Positions 1 through 6,726 of a DNA stretch of 9,329 nt are shown here, one piece after another. The notes below the pieces were generated by a model. That model did not search any database and was not told the DNA's origin. It worked only from the letters and a program-made list of their open reading frames with translations. The stretch's first letter is position 1. Every line of letters starts with the position of its first letter. The position numbers and the translations under genes are program-made. The DNA is from Holosporales bacterium. GTDB taxonomy: Bacteria > Pseudomonadota > Alphaproteobacteria > BNTO01. The stretch spans positions 1 through 9,329 of the forward strand of contig JAIRNU010000014.1 of assembly GCA_031257945.1 (NCBI GenBank), read 5' to 3'.

Positions 1-846
1 TGCGTCTTTATTTTGCCGGATGAGTCTAGGCACTTCCTTCAGTCTAATAATGAAACAATACTAAATGTAGATGTTATTGGTGAGAAAGCCTTAATAAAAT
101 CAGCAATTTTGTCGGAAAATTTGCAAGAGATTCCTGAGCAGGCTTTTTTCAACTCACAACTTACATCCGTCACAATTCCTAGTTCTGTAACGACAATTGG
201 ATACAGGGCTTTTTCCTACTCACAGCTTACTTCCGTGGTAATCCCTAATTCTGTGACGACAATTGGAAACAATGCTTTTGCCAACACACAACTTACCTCC
301 GTAACAATCCCTAATTCTGTGACAACAATTGGAAACTATGCTTTTTCCGGCACACGACTTACCTCCGTGGTAATCCCAGATTCCGTAACGACGATTGGAA
401 ATAACGTTTTTTCCGGCTGCTCACAACTTACCTCCGTAACAATTCATAATTCCGTAACAATTGGGATCTATTCTTTTTTCAGCGCCCCAATCCAATTAAT
501 AAAGATAAATTGCAACAATCCAGGTAATAACAATATTGTTAAGGTGTTAACCCACGTGACCAGTTATAGCGATGTTCACGCCATCCAAATCGCTCTATCA
601 CCATCCCTTCTTGAAAGCTTTGAAACTGATACAAACCTCAAAGACTACGTCCAAGAAATCCTGCGCATTGAAGATTTCAACGGTTACGGCATAATATACG
701 CTCTTCAGTATTACTCTGCCATCTTCGAACTCGATCTTTCGAATACTGATCTCGTGCAGGCTGATATCAACGAAATGACGAAAACACTACCGTGGCGGGT
801 AATTTTTAAAAATGGACAAGTAGATTACGCAATCACTCCACAATAA
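1..846 (+). CDS. BspA-like leucine-rich repeat protein, 5'-truncated by the window edge
   Basis: The frame is open from base 1, so the gene starts upstream; the first in-window start-like codon (TTG at 13) is probably internal. Five 22-residue repeats fill about residues 48-158, each of the form AF-x(3-4)-QLTSV-x-IP-x-SVTTIG-x(2), which is the BspA/LRR_5 (Treponema pallidum type) leucine-rich repeat. Family knowledge: such arrays form solenoids for protein binding and occur in surface or secreted proteins of host-associated bacteria and in protists. The last repeat gains one residue (a GC insertion before SQLTSV) and loses one Thr, so the period is kept. The roughly 110 residues after the array are not LRR and I do not recognise them; they contain an LDLSNTDL stretch but no clear domain. 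Signal peptide and N-terminal domains cannot be seen. The partner is unknown; a role in adhesion or as a host-directed effector is inference. Confidence 0.85.
   Translation, partial: CVFILPDESRHFLQSNNETILNVDVIGEKALIKSAILSENLQEIPEQAFFNSQLTSVTIPSSVTTIGYRAFSYSQLTSVVIPNSVTTIGNNAFANTQLTSVTIPNSVTTIGNYAFSGTRLTSVVIPDSVTTIGNNVFSGCSQLTSVTIHNSVTIGIYSFFSAPIQLIKINCNNPGNNNIVKVLTHVTSYSDVHAIQIALSPSLLESFETDTNLKDYVQEILRIEDFNGYGIIYALQYYSAIFELDLSNTDLVQADINEMTKTLPWRVIFKNGQVDYAITPQ
142..471 (+). repeat. Tandem 66-bp repeats encoding the LRR array (5 units)
   Basis: Units begin at 142, 208, 274, 340 and 406, exactly 66 bp apart, each starting with a gct/gtt codon followed by ttt. They are strongly similar at the DNA level (core cttacctccgt, then aattctgtaacgacaattgg with small changes). 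The preserved nucleotide similarity suggests recent duplication or gene conversion and makes copy-number change by slippage likely. Confidence 0.9.
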
Positions 847-893
847 CGGCGCCATTATTATTGTCATTGTGCATAGTCTACGATGTATGTACT

Positions 894-918
894 GGGCCCG
901 TAAATCCTACGGGCCTTT
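894..918 (+). terminator. Probable rho-independent terminator after the LRR gene
   Basis: An 8-bp perfect stem (ggcccgta at 895-902, tacgggcc at 908-915) closes a 5-nt loop and is followed by TTT and then cgctaat. The stem is strong but the T tract is short, so termination may be partial. It lies 48 nt after the LRR stop codon and before the next plus-strand gene. Confidence 0.5.
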
Positions 919-1026
919 CGCTAATATCAAATTTGTCTAATGTCCTATCATTTCCAAGATCAATTAGTACTAAATTAACAATACAAAAAGTACAATACGT
1001 TAGTAGTAGTATTCCTATAGATAATA

Positions 1027-2334
1027 ATGCTTGCGGGTGCCCTAGCTCTAGCCATTTCCCTTTGTTTTGGAACGTTTTGCCGGGCGGTTCAGGCCGTCCA
1101 AGTCGCATGCCAGAACTGCACCTTAGCCGCAGAACAGCTACACAGCGTTGCTACCAACGCAAAGCAGTATTACACTAGTTTTTCAAACTACGCTACTATC
1201 GCGGAAATTATCAAGGCTGATGGCGCTTCCAACAAAATCGACGAGATAATAGCATGTCACGATGCAATAATCGCCGCGGTAGAAGACCTCTGCTGTATTT
1301 TTGACAAATATACATTTTTTACACTAACCCCACGTAGGGCGTGCAAACTACCGATAATGTACTCCGGCAAAAGCATATATTCCTGCTTAAATGCAATAGA
1401 CACCGCAATCTGCTCCATTTTATCGTTGATTAATTATGAAGAGGAAACCGCCCTATCGCCACTGCCGCCGCTGCCGCCGCTGCCACCACCACCGGATTAT
1501 TCTTCCTGCAGTATTTTTGAATTAGTTAATTCGATCCGCCCTTACGAATCCTGGAAAAACGACGTGAGGGATTTGTGCTATGCAATAACCGCAGAAAATA
1601 CTGGGGACGTGAATAATACTGATAATATAGATGAACAAAATCTGCACAAAAACAAAATAAAGTTCTTCATGTTACAGTATTATTTTTACGAAAGTCTTTG
1701 CTTGTGCTTTTCGATAATGTCCAATATTTTTACTAAACTTGAAGGGATTGGAGCAGGTGAGGCGCCGCTTGCTAGCGTATGCTTAACTGGTACGTGGCGA
1801 AACGCCTTACAAGCCGAATCTTTGCCGTGTGAAGAGCAAAAGAGTAATGCTCTACTTTCTCAAATTTTTGCCAGCCTTAGCCAGGATTTTTACTTTGAAG
1901 GGAACCTTTTTTGGGAAATGATAAAACAGTCCGAAGAAAATAAAACCAAGAAAAACGAAGAGGAAATACAGGTTATCGTGGATTCTCATAAAGAAATTCC
2001 ACTAAAAACACAGTCCGGGAAGCTTGTCGGTTTTATCCCAGGAGACCAGGACTATAACGTATTCGTTTTGGAGGCTACCGGGCAATTTTCCTTTCCTACT
2101 CAAAAACCGCTGTGGACCCCGCAAAACATGGCCTATATCATGGTTGATGCAAGTGTTCCAGTCGAAATCGATCATCTAACTGGGGTAATCACCTCTCCGC
2201 AGCAATTCTTCGGTAAGCAAGCGCCGGTAGTATCCTATATCACCTACGAAGACCTGTACAAAGGGATAACTAAGAATACAGACAAAAGCGCTAGCATTAT
2301 CAAAAAAATATACAAGCAGTTAAGGAAATACTAA
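1027..2334 (+). CDS. Secreted Cys-rich protein with polyproline stretch, family unknown
   Basis: 435 aa, not recognised. In-frame stops lie just upstream (tag at 1018-1020), so ATG 1027 is the first usable start; I see no Shine-Dalgarno, and only a weak candidate -10 (TACAAT, 991-996). Residues 1-23 form a hydrophobic stretch ending RAVQA, which fits a signal peptide although it lacks the usual basic N-terminus. Sixteen cysteines all fall in the first 268 residues, including CxxC at 28-31, CC at 89-90 and CxC at 225-227; the last 167 residues have none, suggesting two domains. Residues 144-158 are SPLPPLPPLPPPPDY, including an LPPPP core like those bound by EVH1 domains (SH3-type ligands are also possible). 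Residues about 302-313 are a charged linker (EENKTKKNEEE). The predicted disulfide-rich N-terminal part would suit an exported protein. An effector or surface role is inference. It ends tail to tail with pgi. Confidence 0.75.
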   Translation: MLAGALALAISLCFGTFCRAVQAVQVACQNCTLAAEQLHSVATNAKQYYTSFSNYATIAEIIKADGASNKIDEIIACHDAIIAAVEDLCCIFDKYTFFTLTPRRACKLPIMYSGKSIYSCLNAIDTAICSILSLINYEEETALSPLPPLPPLPPPPDYSSCSIFELVNSIRPYESWKNDVRDLCYAITAENTGDVNNTDNIDEQNLHKNKIKFFMLQYYFYESLCLCFSIMSNIFTKLEGIGAGEAPLASVCLTGTWRNALQAESLPCEEQKSNALLSQIFASLSQDFYFEGNLFWEMIKQSEENKTKKNEEEIQVIVDSHKEIPLKTQSGKLVGFIPGDQDYNVFVLEATGQFSFPTQKPLWTPQNMAYIMVDASVPVEIDHLTGVITSPQQFFGKQAPVVSYITYEDLYKGITKNTDKSASIIKKIYKQLRKY

Positions 2335-3563
2335 CCGCGCATGATTTCGATAACGCGTTCTTTGCCATTTTTTACGCCTGGTTGGTTGAAGGGATCTACA
2401 TCCCATAGGCTCCCAGTGGTTAATGTTTCCAGTATAGAGAACATGATCATCTCACCAAGACTTTCTTCATCAAATTCAGGTATGTGGATTCTCCGCAAAG
2501 GACTTTTATTTTGCAGTAACGTTTGGATGGTAACATTTTGGTGGGCGGCCATTAATTCTGGTAGCACGTGCCCATTAAGCGACCTTGAAATCTGATTAGT
2601 AATATTCCCGATATCAATTTTTGTAGTCGCAGGGTGGTCGCCCACCGTTATCACAGTAAACACTTTATCTTTTGGGCCATCGATATATAACTGAAGCTGC
2701 GAATGCTGGTCAACAGTGCCAAGAGCAATAACTGGGGTGATCCCGTACCGCACATTCTCGTCAGTATTGGATTTTTTCCCGAGGCTTTCCGCCCAAAGCT
2801 GGCTATACCAATTGGCGAAGTGTAAAAGGCGGTTTGCATAACAAAATAGCACGGAAATATTGATATTTTCCTTGAATAACTTGTCGAAGAAGATTGCGCT
2901 GGCGATGGCGGGGTTTTCAACAGTCGCCCCTAATTCGAGAAAATCATGTACTACGTTTTTTGCCCCGCTAACTATCTGCTGTACATCTATCCCTGCAATT
3001 AAAGCTGGCAACAAACCAACTACCGTAAATACAGAGAACCTCCCACCGATTCCAATAGGGTGGTCCATACACGTAATATTATGACACTCAGAGATTTCGC
3101 GGAGCGCGCTTTCGCCCTGGTCCGAAACGAAAATAAAATGCTCCGAGATTGGTAAATTCTCATACAGCTGGAGGATAGTTAGGGTTTGACAAAGGGTTTC
3201 CGTTGTATTCCCGGATTTGGATATTGAAATTATACCTGTGGTACGAATATCTATACTATCTACTACTTGATTCCATTCATACGAATCAATGTTATCAACG
3301 AAATGTAACTTCGGCCCTGGGTATGGCTTGAAGTTTGCTAAAAGCTTGCCGCCAAGGCACGAGCCCCCAACGCCCAAAACAATGATATCTTTGTATAGGC
3401 GAAAGTTGCGCGCCTGTTTTAGCAAATTTGATAGATCCAACTCCAATTCTAAAAATAATGGGAGGGTCTCTATCCACCCTTTTACTTTTTGAAAAATCGC
3501 CTCTAACACGTCGGCAGAGGCGGATACCTCGGGTTGCCGAATGTTAACCTTTATCTTGTTCAT
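2331..3563 (-). CDS. pgi: Glucose-6-phosphate isomerase (short form)
   Basis: Interconverts glucose 6-phosphate and fructose 6-phosphate in the cytosol. Visible family motifs (410-aa numbering from ATG 3563): GVGGSCLGG at 64-72, ISKSGNTTET at 114-123 (phosphate-binding SIS core), GIGGRFSV at 171-178, QLWAESLGKK with the catalytic-type Glu259, GTVDQHSQLQLYIDGP at 282-297, and C-terminal PFNQPGVKNGK. The length matches the short bacterial isomerases rather than the roughly 550-aa form. The frame extends to a GTG at 3590, but a strong promoter (-10 at 3599-3604) would start the RNA about 2 nt before that GTG, so ATG 3563 is preferred. Oddity: the signature QxGVExxK reads QPGVKNGK, keeping the active-site-type Lys401 but replacing Glu with Lys398. 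The stop overlaps the stop of the convergent gene. Two SIS domains are expected. Confidence 0.95.
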   Translation of the reverse strand: MNKIKVNIRQPEVSASADVLEAIFQKVKGWIETLPLFLELELDLSNLLKQARNFRLYKDIIVLGVGGSCLGGKLLANFKPYPGPKLHFVDNIDSYEWNQVVDSIDIRTTGIISISKSGNTTETLCQTLTILQLYENLPISEHFIFVSDQGESALREISECHNITCMDHPIGIGGRFSVFTVVGLLPALIAGIDVQQIVSGAKNVVHDFLELGATVENPAIASAIFFDKLFKENINISVLFCYANRLLHFANWYSQLWAESLGKKSNTDENVRYGITPVIALGTVDQHSQLQLYIDGPKDKVFTVITVGDHPATTKIDIGNITNQISRSLNGHVLPELMAAHQNVTIQTLLQNKSPLRRIHIPEFDEESLGEMIMFSILETLTTGSLWDVDPFNQPGVKNGKERVIEIMRG

Positions 3564-3598
3564 ACCCAAATTGACCGAAATCAACAGCACTCACGGTC

Positions 3599-3627
3599 AT
3601 TATACAAACTTAACACCGTTTTAACAA
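3599..3627 (-). promoter_or_regulatory. Sigma70-type promoter of pgi
   Basis: On the minus strand, -35 TTGTTA (3627-3622) and a perfect -10 TATAAT (3604-3599) are separated by 17 bp. The predicted transcript start near 3592 gives a leader of about 29 nt to ATG 3563. The plus-strand motif TTAACA occurs three times here (3610-3615, 3621-3626, 3635-3640); one copy covers the -35 and could be an operator. Confidence 0.7.
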
Positions 3628-3749
3628 ATGCCTCTTAACAAATTGTTCAGCTCCCGACAGATTTGTTTTTAATTCTGCAATGCTTTTGGTCCGCCCTTAC
3701 TGTAGCAATATCATCCCCATATTTGCGCTTCAAATATTTATTTCCATTT

Positions 3750-3828
3750 TTAATAGACCTATTGCAAAAGCCGTTTCTACCCAGCAGAACGCAAGGGCTG
3801 AAAATGGCTTACGCAACAGCTCTATTAA
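3750..3828. repeat. 79-bp MITE-like element with 27-bp imperfect terminal inverted repeats
   Basis: The left arm 3750-3776 (ttaatagacctattgcaaaa and on) pairs with the right arm 3802-3828: 22 of 27 positions are Watson-Crick, one is G-T and four are mismatched. About 25 bp lie between the arms. If the element starts TAGACC and ends CTCTA, it is flanked on both sides by TTAA, which could be a target duplication. The end sequence resembles ends I associate with IS5-group elements (from memory, not searched). No transposase is present, so it would be a non-autonomous or internally deleted element. Confidence 0.5.
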
Positions 3829-3963
3829 CTGCGAAGTTGTAACTCCTCAGCGATACTTTCTTCCCAAATGTATATACTCTCGCCTCTAATATTTATTCAT
3901 CTTTAACTGGAAACTCTTATTAGACGCAATTGGTTCGCTAATTAAGTCGGAGGGACTGCTTGA

Positions 3964-5130
3964 CTACAAGGACGCAAGCAGAAGTAACAGTACGGAGTTC
4001 AGGCATTTCCGTCCCTCATGCGTACAACGAAGGATATTACCTTCAAGCTCAATATACCCTTCCTCGATCAATCTCTCCATCGCTGGGTAGTCAATGCACT
4101 GCTCTAAAGGTAGCGGTATTTTTCGGTAGTCCAGTCCATCAGTCATCCGAAGACCAACCAAAATAGCTTCGCGCGCCTGCTCTTGTGGGGTTAACTTCAA
4201 TCGCTCTTCCAATATTTCTTGATGCTCCAAAAGAGCCCTAAGCCACTTTCTAGGATTGGTTTCATGCGCCAACGCGTATTTGCACCCGTCAATAGTGACC
4301 CGACTATGCGCTCCTGGCCCGATCCCTATATAATCCTCATAAAGCCAGTACCGCATGTTATGTACACACTCATGGCCAGCTTTGGCATGATTAGAGATTT
4401 CGTAAGCCGGAAGGCCGTGCTCTCGCGTCAAACTTTGCGTGACTTCGAATAAATCGGAACAAGTATTATCATCTGGCAAAAGCAGCTCTCCTTTTCGGAA
4501 CATATTCCCAAAGACTGTTTCATTTTCTATGGTGAGCTGGTACAGCGATAAATGGTGTGGCGAAAGAGCGAAAAGCTGTTTCAATTCTTGTTCCCAAATT
4601 TTTACAGAGTGCCCGGGGCGGGCGTATATCATATCGACGGACACACTTTTGAATAAATCCAGGCATAGTTTCATTGTAGCAATGGATGCTTCGACACTAT
4701 GACCACGACCTAAAATTGCCAGGCCTTCGTCGTACATCGACTGCATCCCCACGGAAACGCGATTAATGCCAGCCTCCCTGTACCCGCGGATTTTGCTTTC
4801 CTCCGCAGTTTCTGGGTTAATTTCAAGCGTAATCTCGACATCTTCGCAAAAGTCCCAATAGTGTTGAATTTCGTTCAAAATATCCTTAACCAATGAACTT
4901 GGGAGCAGGGACGGGGTCCCGCCGCCAAAATAGACTGACCTAATGATCTTGTTTTGATACTGCTTAGCGAAAAGCTTTATGGCCCAAAAGTAAGCTTCCC
5001 TCCATTCGTTAAAATTGATAATCTCGGCGATTGCGTAGCTGTTAAAACTACAATAGGGACACTTCGATAAGCAAAATGGCCAATGAAGGTAGAATGAGGT
5101 ATAGTCCTTTTCGTCAATACTTGTTAGCAT
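3964..5130 (-). CDS. hemW: HemW, radical SAM heme chaperone (HemN-like family)
   Basis: Radical SAM protein of the coproporphyrinogen III oxidase-like family, cytosolic or membrane-associated, thought to deliver heme. Motifs (388-aa numbering): CLSKCPYC, the CxxxCxxC [4Fe-4S] site, at 20-27; FGGGTPS at 68-74 (SAM binding); VSVGMQSM near 126; and HNMRYW at 257-262, the HNxxYW heme-binding signature that separates HemW from HemN. There is no fourth Cys after the cluster motif (CSF rather than CxC), also HemW-like. The frame could begin at TTG 5199, but the extra 23 residues are hydrophobic and not family-like; ATG 5130 places the conserved SFYLHWPFC at the usual distance from the N-terminus. 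There is no obvious Shine-Dalgarno. It is on the same strand as pgi but 400 bp away, so an operon is unlikely. Often annotated as hemN or yggW. Confidence 0.93.
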   Translation of the reverse strand: MLTSIDEKDYTSFYLHWPFCLSKCPYCSFNSYAIAEIINFNEWREAYFWAIKLFAKQYQNKIIRSVYFGGGTPSLLPSSLVKDILNEIQHYWDFCEDVEITLEINPETAEESKIRGYREAGINRVSVGMQSMYDEGLAILGRGHSVEASIATMKLCLDLFKSVSVDMIYARPGHSVKIWEQELKQLFALSPHHLSLYQLTIENETVFGNMFRKGELLLPDDNTCSDLFEVTQSLTREHGLPAYEISNHAKAGHECVHNMRYWLYEDYIGIGPGAHSRVTIDGCKYALAHETNPRKWLRALLEHQEILEERLKLTPQEQAREAILVGLRMTDGLDYRKIPLPLEQCIDYPAMERLIEEGYIELEGNILRCTHEGRKCLNSVLLLLLASL

Positions 5131-5242
5131 TCTATGGGAAAGTGCCCACGATACAACGACCCGTAGCGCGATACTACATGCAAAAAGCAATAAGTACAAG
5201 CGCTATCCTTTTTTCTCATTTGATATGAACCTGGACACACAT

Positions 5243-5272
5243 TGGACAAATGGTGAATCAGTTTGCTATACT
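5243..5272 (+). promoter_or_regulatory. Sigma70-type promoter of the proline-rich pseudokinase gene
   Basis: -35 TGGACA (5243-5248, 5 of 6) and -10 TATACT (5267-5272, 5 of 6) with an 18-bp spacer; predicted start near 5279. GAGG at 5295-5298 then sits 5 nt before ATG 5304. This rules out the upstream in-frame ATG at 5250, which lies inside the promoter, and fixes the start at 5304. Confidence 0.65.
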
Positions 5273-5303
5273 TAAATTATTATCGATAGCAAATGAGGTG
5301 CGC

Positions 5304-6623
5304 ATGAAGTGCATAAAGAAGTTAAAGTTGGTCGGGGGGTTAGCAATGGCCATTTGTGGAGCAACTGAAAGTGGTTTTTCCGGTGGGTGGTTGTACAATT
5401 GGTTGTGGGGAGCACCATCGCCATCTCCTACTCCTCCCCCGGAGCGGCGGTCTCCGGCGGGTGTTCCTCCGTCTCCGGCTCCTCCTCCTCCGATTCAGCT
5501 GTCTCCGGCGGGTGCCCCATTTCTTACTCCGTCTCCTACCCCGTCTCCGGCTCCTCTTCTTGAGCGGCGGTCTCCGGCGGATGTTCCTCCGTCTCCGGCT
5601 CCTCTTCTTGAGCAGCGGTCTCCAGCGGTTGTTCCTCCGTCTCCTCTTCTTGAGCGGCGGTCTCCGGCGGTTGTTCCATTTCCTCCTCAAGGAGAAAGGG
5701 TATTACCAAACGGGGTTAAAGTGAGTGTATCTAGTGGTCATAATGCACTACCCCCACAATACACAGTAATCAATGGGATCACTTTGAAAACACGATTTTA
5801 TGGGGTCGCTATGCAACACTTGACACGCAAAGAAGGTGGGCAGTTCGCCTCTTTTATATTTGAGGCACCGCGCGACGCTGTTAATGCATTCGTGCAGGCA
5901 ATATCCACTGGTGCACAGAGCTTCGAGATACGTAAAAACATCTTGCCCCTCGAGGAAATTGTTATAACAGACAGCAGCAGAGGTCCGAATTATAGGACAG
6001 TAACAGTGGTGTATCGTGCTTCGGCAAATGTGGTATTCCCTCTGTCAGATGTAATTGACGAATGCAAAGGGGTTTTGCCGCCAGAAAAAGCTCTTCTAAA
6101 ATATTTTGGAAATGATCCGTCGTTCAAACGTAGTATCGTTGATGCTTTGTGCAACAGACACTACGAAATACAAAATGGCATTGAACTTTTGCCAGGTGTG
6201 CACTTCGACCCGAGAAATATATTACTTTTCGTAACTCCAAGAGGAGTAGACATACGATTTGTGCCTGAATTTGCGTTCTTTTCCATGTACACAGATAGCC
6301 TCATCTCTGGTGTTAGTGGGTATTATGACGGGTTTGATGCTCCGGAAAGTTTTGATGAAAGTCGGGGAACTGCGCAGGAGAATGCTTTTGTTCTGGCAAT
6401 GGTCCTTTATGAATTGGTCACTGGCCAAAGATTATTGGATGCACAGCAAAAAACGCGTCTTCAAATGGCACGCTTCGTGCAAAACGGGGGCATTACCGAC
6501 CTCATAACCCAGATACATCCTTTGCTCGCACAATATGTTGCCGTAGACCCAAATGAAAGAAGCACAGATAGCAGAGGCCTTACACAGTGGGTTCAGCAGA
6601 ATCTTGGGGCCGCTCCTAGGTAA
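5304..6623 (+). CDS. Secreted proline-rich protein with C-terminal protein-kinase-like (pseudokinase) domain
   Basis: 439 aa from ATG 5304 (GAGG ribosome site, promoter just upstream). Residues 1-23 fit a signal peptide: basic MKCIKKLK, then a hydrophobic LVGGLAMAICGA. Residues 36-129 are Pro-rich repeats of the type LLERRSPAxVPPSPAP. From about 150 on the order of motifs follows the eukaryotic-type kinase fold: FEIRKNILPLEEIV (helix C/beta4-like, 207-220), GVHFDPRNILL (298-308) where kinases have HRDLKPENILL, DAPESFD (345-351; APE motif), VLYELVTGQRLL (367-378; subdomain IX/F helix) and DPNERST (415-421; subdomain XI). The catalytic Asp is replaced (HRD position reads GVH), DFG reads FVP, and no clear VAIK Lys is visible, so a pseudokinase is more likely than an active enzyme. 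An effector acting on a host is inference. The stop codon lies at the foot of a long hairpin. Confidence 0.75.
   Translation: MKCIKKLKLVGGLAMAICGATESGFSGGWLYNWLWGAPSPSPTPPPERRSPAGVPPSPAPPPPIQLSPAGAPFLTPSPTPSPAPLLERRSPADVPPSPAPLLEQRSPAVVPPSPLLERRSPAVVPFPPQGERVLPNGVKVSVSSGHNALPPQYTVINGITLKTRFYGVAMQHLTRKEGGQFASFIFEAPRDAVNAFVQAISTGAQSFEIRKNILPLEEIVITDSSRGPNYRTVTVVYRASANVVFPLSDVIDECKGVLPPEKALLKYFGNDPSFKRSIVDALCNRHYEIQNGIELLPGVHFDPRNILLFVTPRGVDIRFVPEFAFFSMYTDSLISGVSGYYDGFDAPESFDESRGTAQENAFVLAMVLYELVTGQRLLDAQQKTRLQMARFVQNGGITDLITQIHPLLAQYVAVDPNERSTDSRGLTQWVQQNLGAAPR
5441..5685 (+). repeat. In-frame proline-rich tandem repeat region
   Basis: Degenerate units of about 48 bp sharing gagcggcggtctccggcgg and cctccgtctccggctcctc. 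The tctccggcgg core recurs at 5451, 5502, 5571, 5619 (one change) and 5661, giving spacings of 51, 69, 48 and 42 bp, all multiples of three. The sequence is CT/GC-rich against its surroundings and encodes alternating SPAxVPPSPAP and LLERR segments, probably an extended linker or multivalent ligand. Confidence 0.85.
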
Positions 6624-6726
6624 TACCAAATTTCGAAAATGGTGTTACAGATGGAACCAATGAATGCTCTGGGACGGAAGGCCTTTCCGGAGCCACATCT
6701 GTCATACTATCAATGGGATTTGGTAT
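6623..6726 (+). other. Long imperfect hairpin (104 nt) at the 3' end of the pseudokinase gene
   Basis: Arms 6623-6653 and 6696-6726 pair at 27 of 31 positions (22 Watson-Crick, 5 G-T, 4 mismatches), ending in ataccaaat / atttggtat. The apex carries a second stem: gctc 6666-6669 with gagc 6690-6693, and cggaa 6675-6679 with ttccg 6685-6689. The stop codon of the upstream gene (6621-6623) touches the base. No T tract follows, so it is not a classic terminator. It may be a MITE-like insertion flanked by TA, or a 3'-UTR structure. Confidence 0.55.

Larger units (their letters stand above)
3564..3963. other. Gene-free gap between hemW and pgi
   Basis: About 400 bp with no convincing gene. It contains the pgi promoter (3599-3627), TTAACA repeats, an AT-rich hairpin (3637-3667) followed by TTT, and a MITE-like inverted repeat (3750-3828). 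The 69-codon plus-strand frame at 3680-3889 has no start signal, runs through the inverted repeat and shows no family resemblance, so it is not called. Confidence 0.6.

Noticed and set aside
846..861. Palindrome around GGCGCC just after the LRR stop codon
   Set aside because: Arms are short A/T runs with no loop; weak as RNA structure and common by chance.
861..1178. 105-codon plus-strand frame overlapping the start of the Cys-rich gene
   Set aside because: Starts at a non-ATG codon, runs through the terminator-like stem and overlaps the supported gene; the protein resembles no family.
3564..3590. GTG 3590 as the pgi start, adding nine residues
   Set aside because: The predicted transcript start is only about 2 nt before it, and ATG 3563 gives a normal family N-terminus.
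3637..3670. AT-rich hairpin followed by TTT, terminator-like on the plus strand
   Set aside because: No plus-strand gene ends before it and the stem is nearly all A-T; likely chance in AT-rich promoter DNA.
3680..3889. 69-codon plus-strand frame in the pgi-hemW gap
   Set aside because: No ribosome site or promoter, crosses the MITE-like inverted repeat, and no recognisable protein features.
5131..5199. TTG 5199 as the hemW start, adding 23 hydrophobic residues
   Set aside because: Family members begin shortly before the radical SAM motif; the extension looks like non-coding leader translated by chance.
5340..5690. Arg-rich minus-strand frame, 116 codons
   Set aside because: It is the antisense of the CT/GC-rich proline repeat; low-complexity RRR content is a by-product of the repeat.
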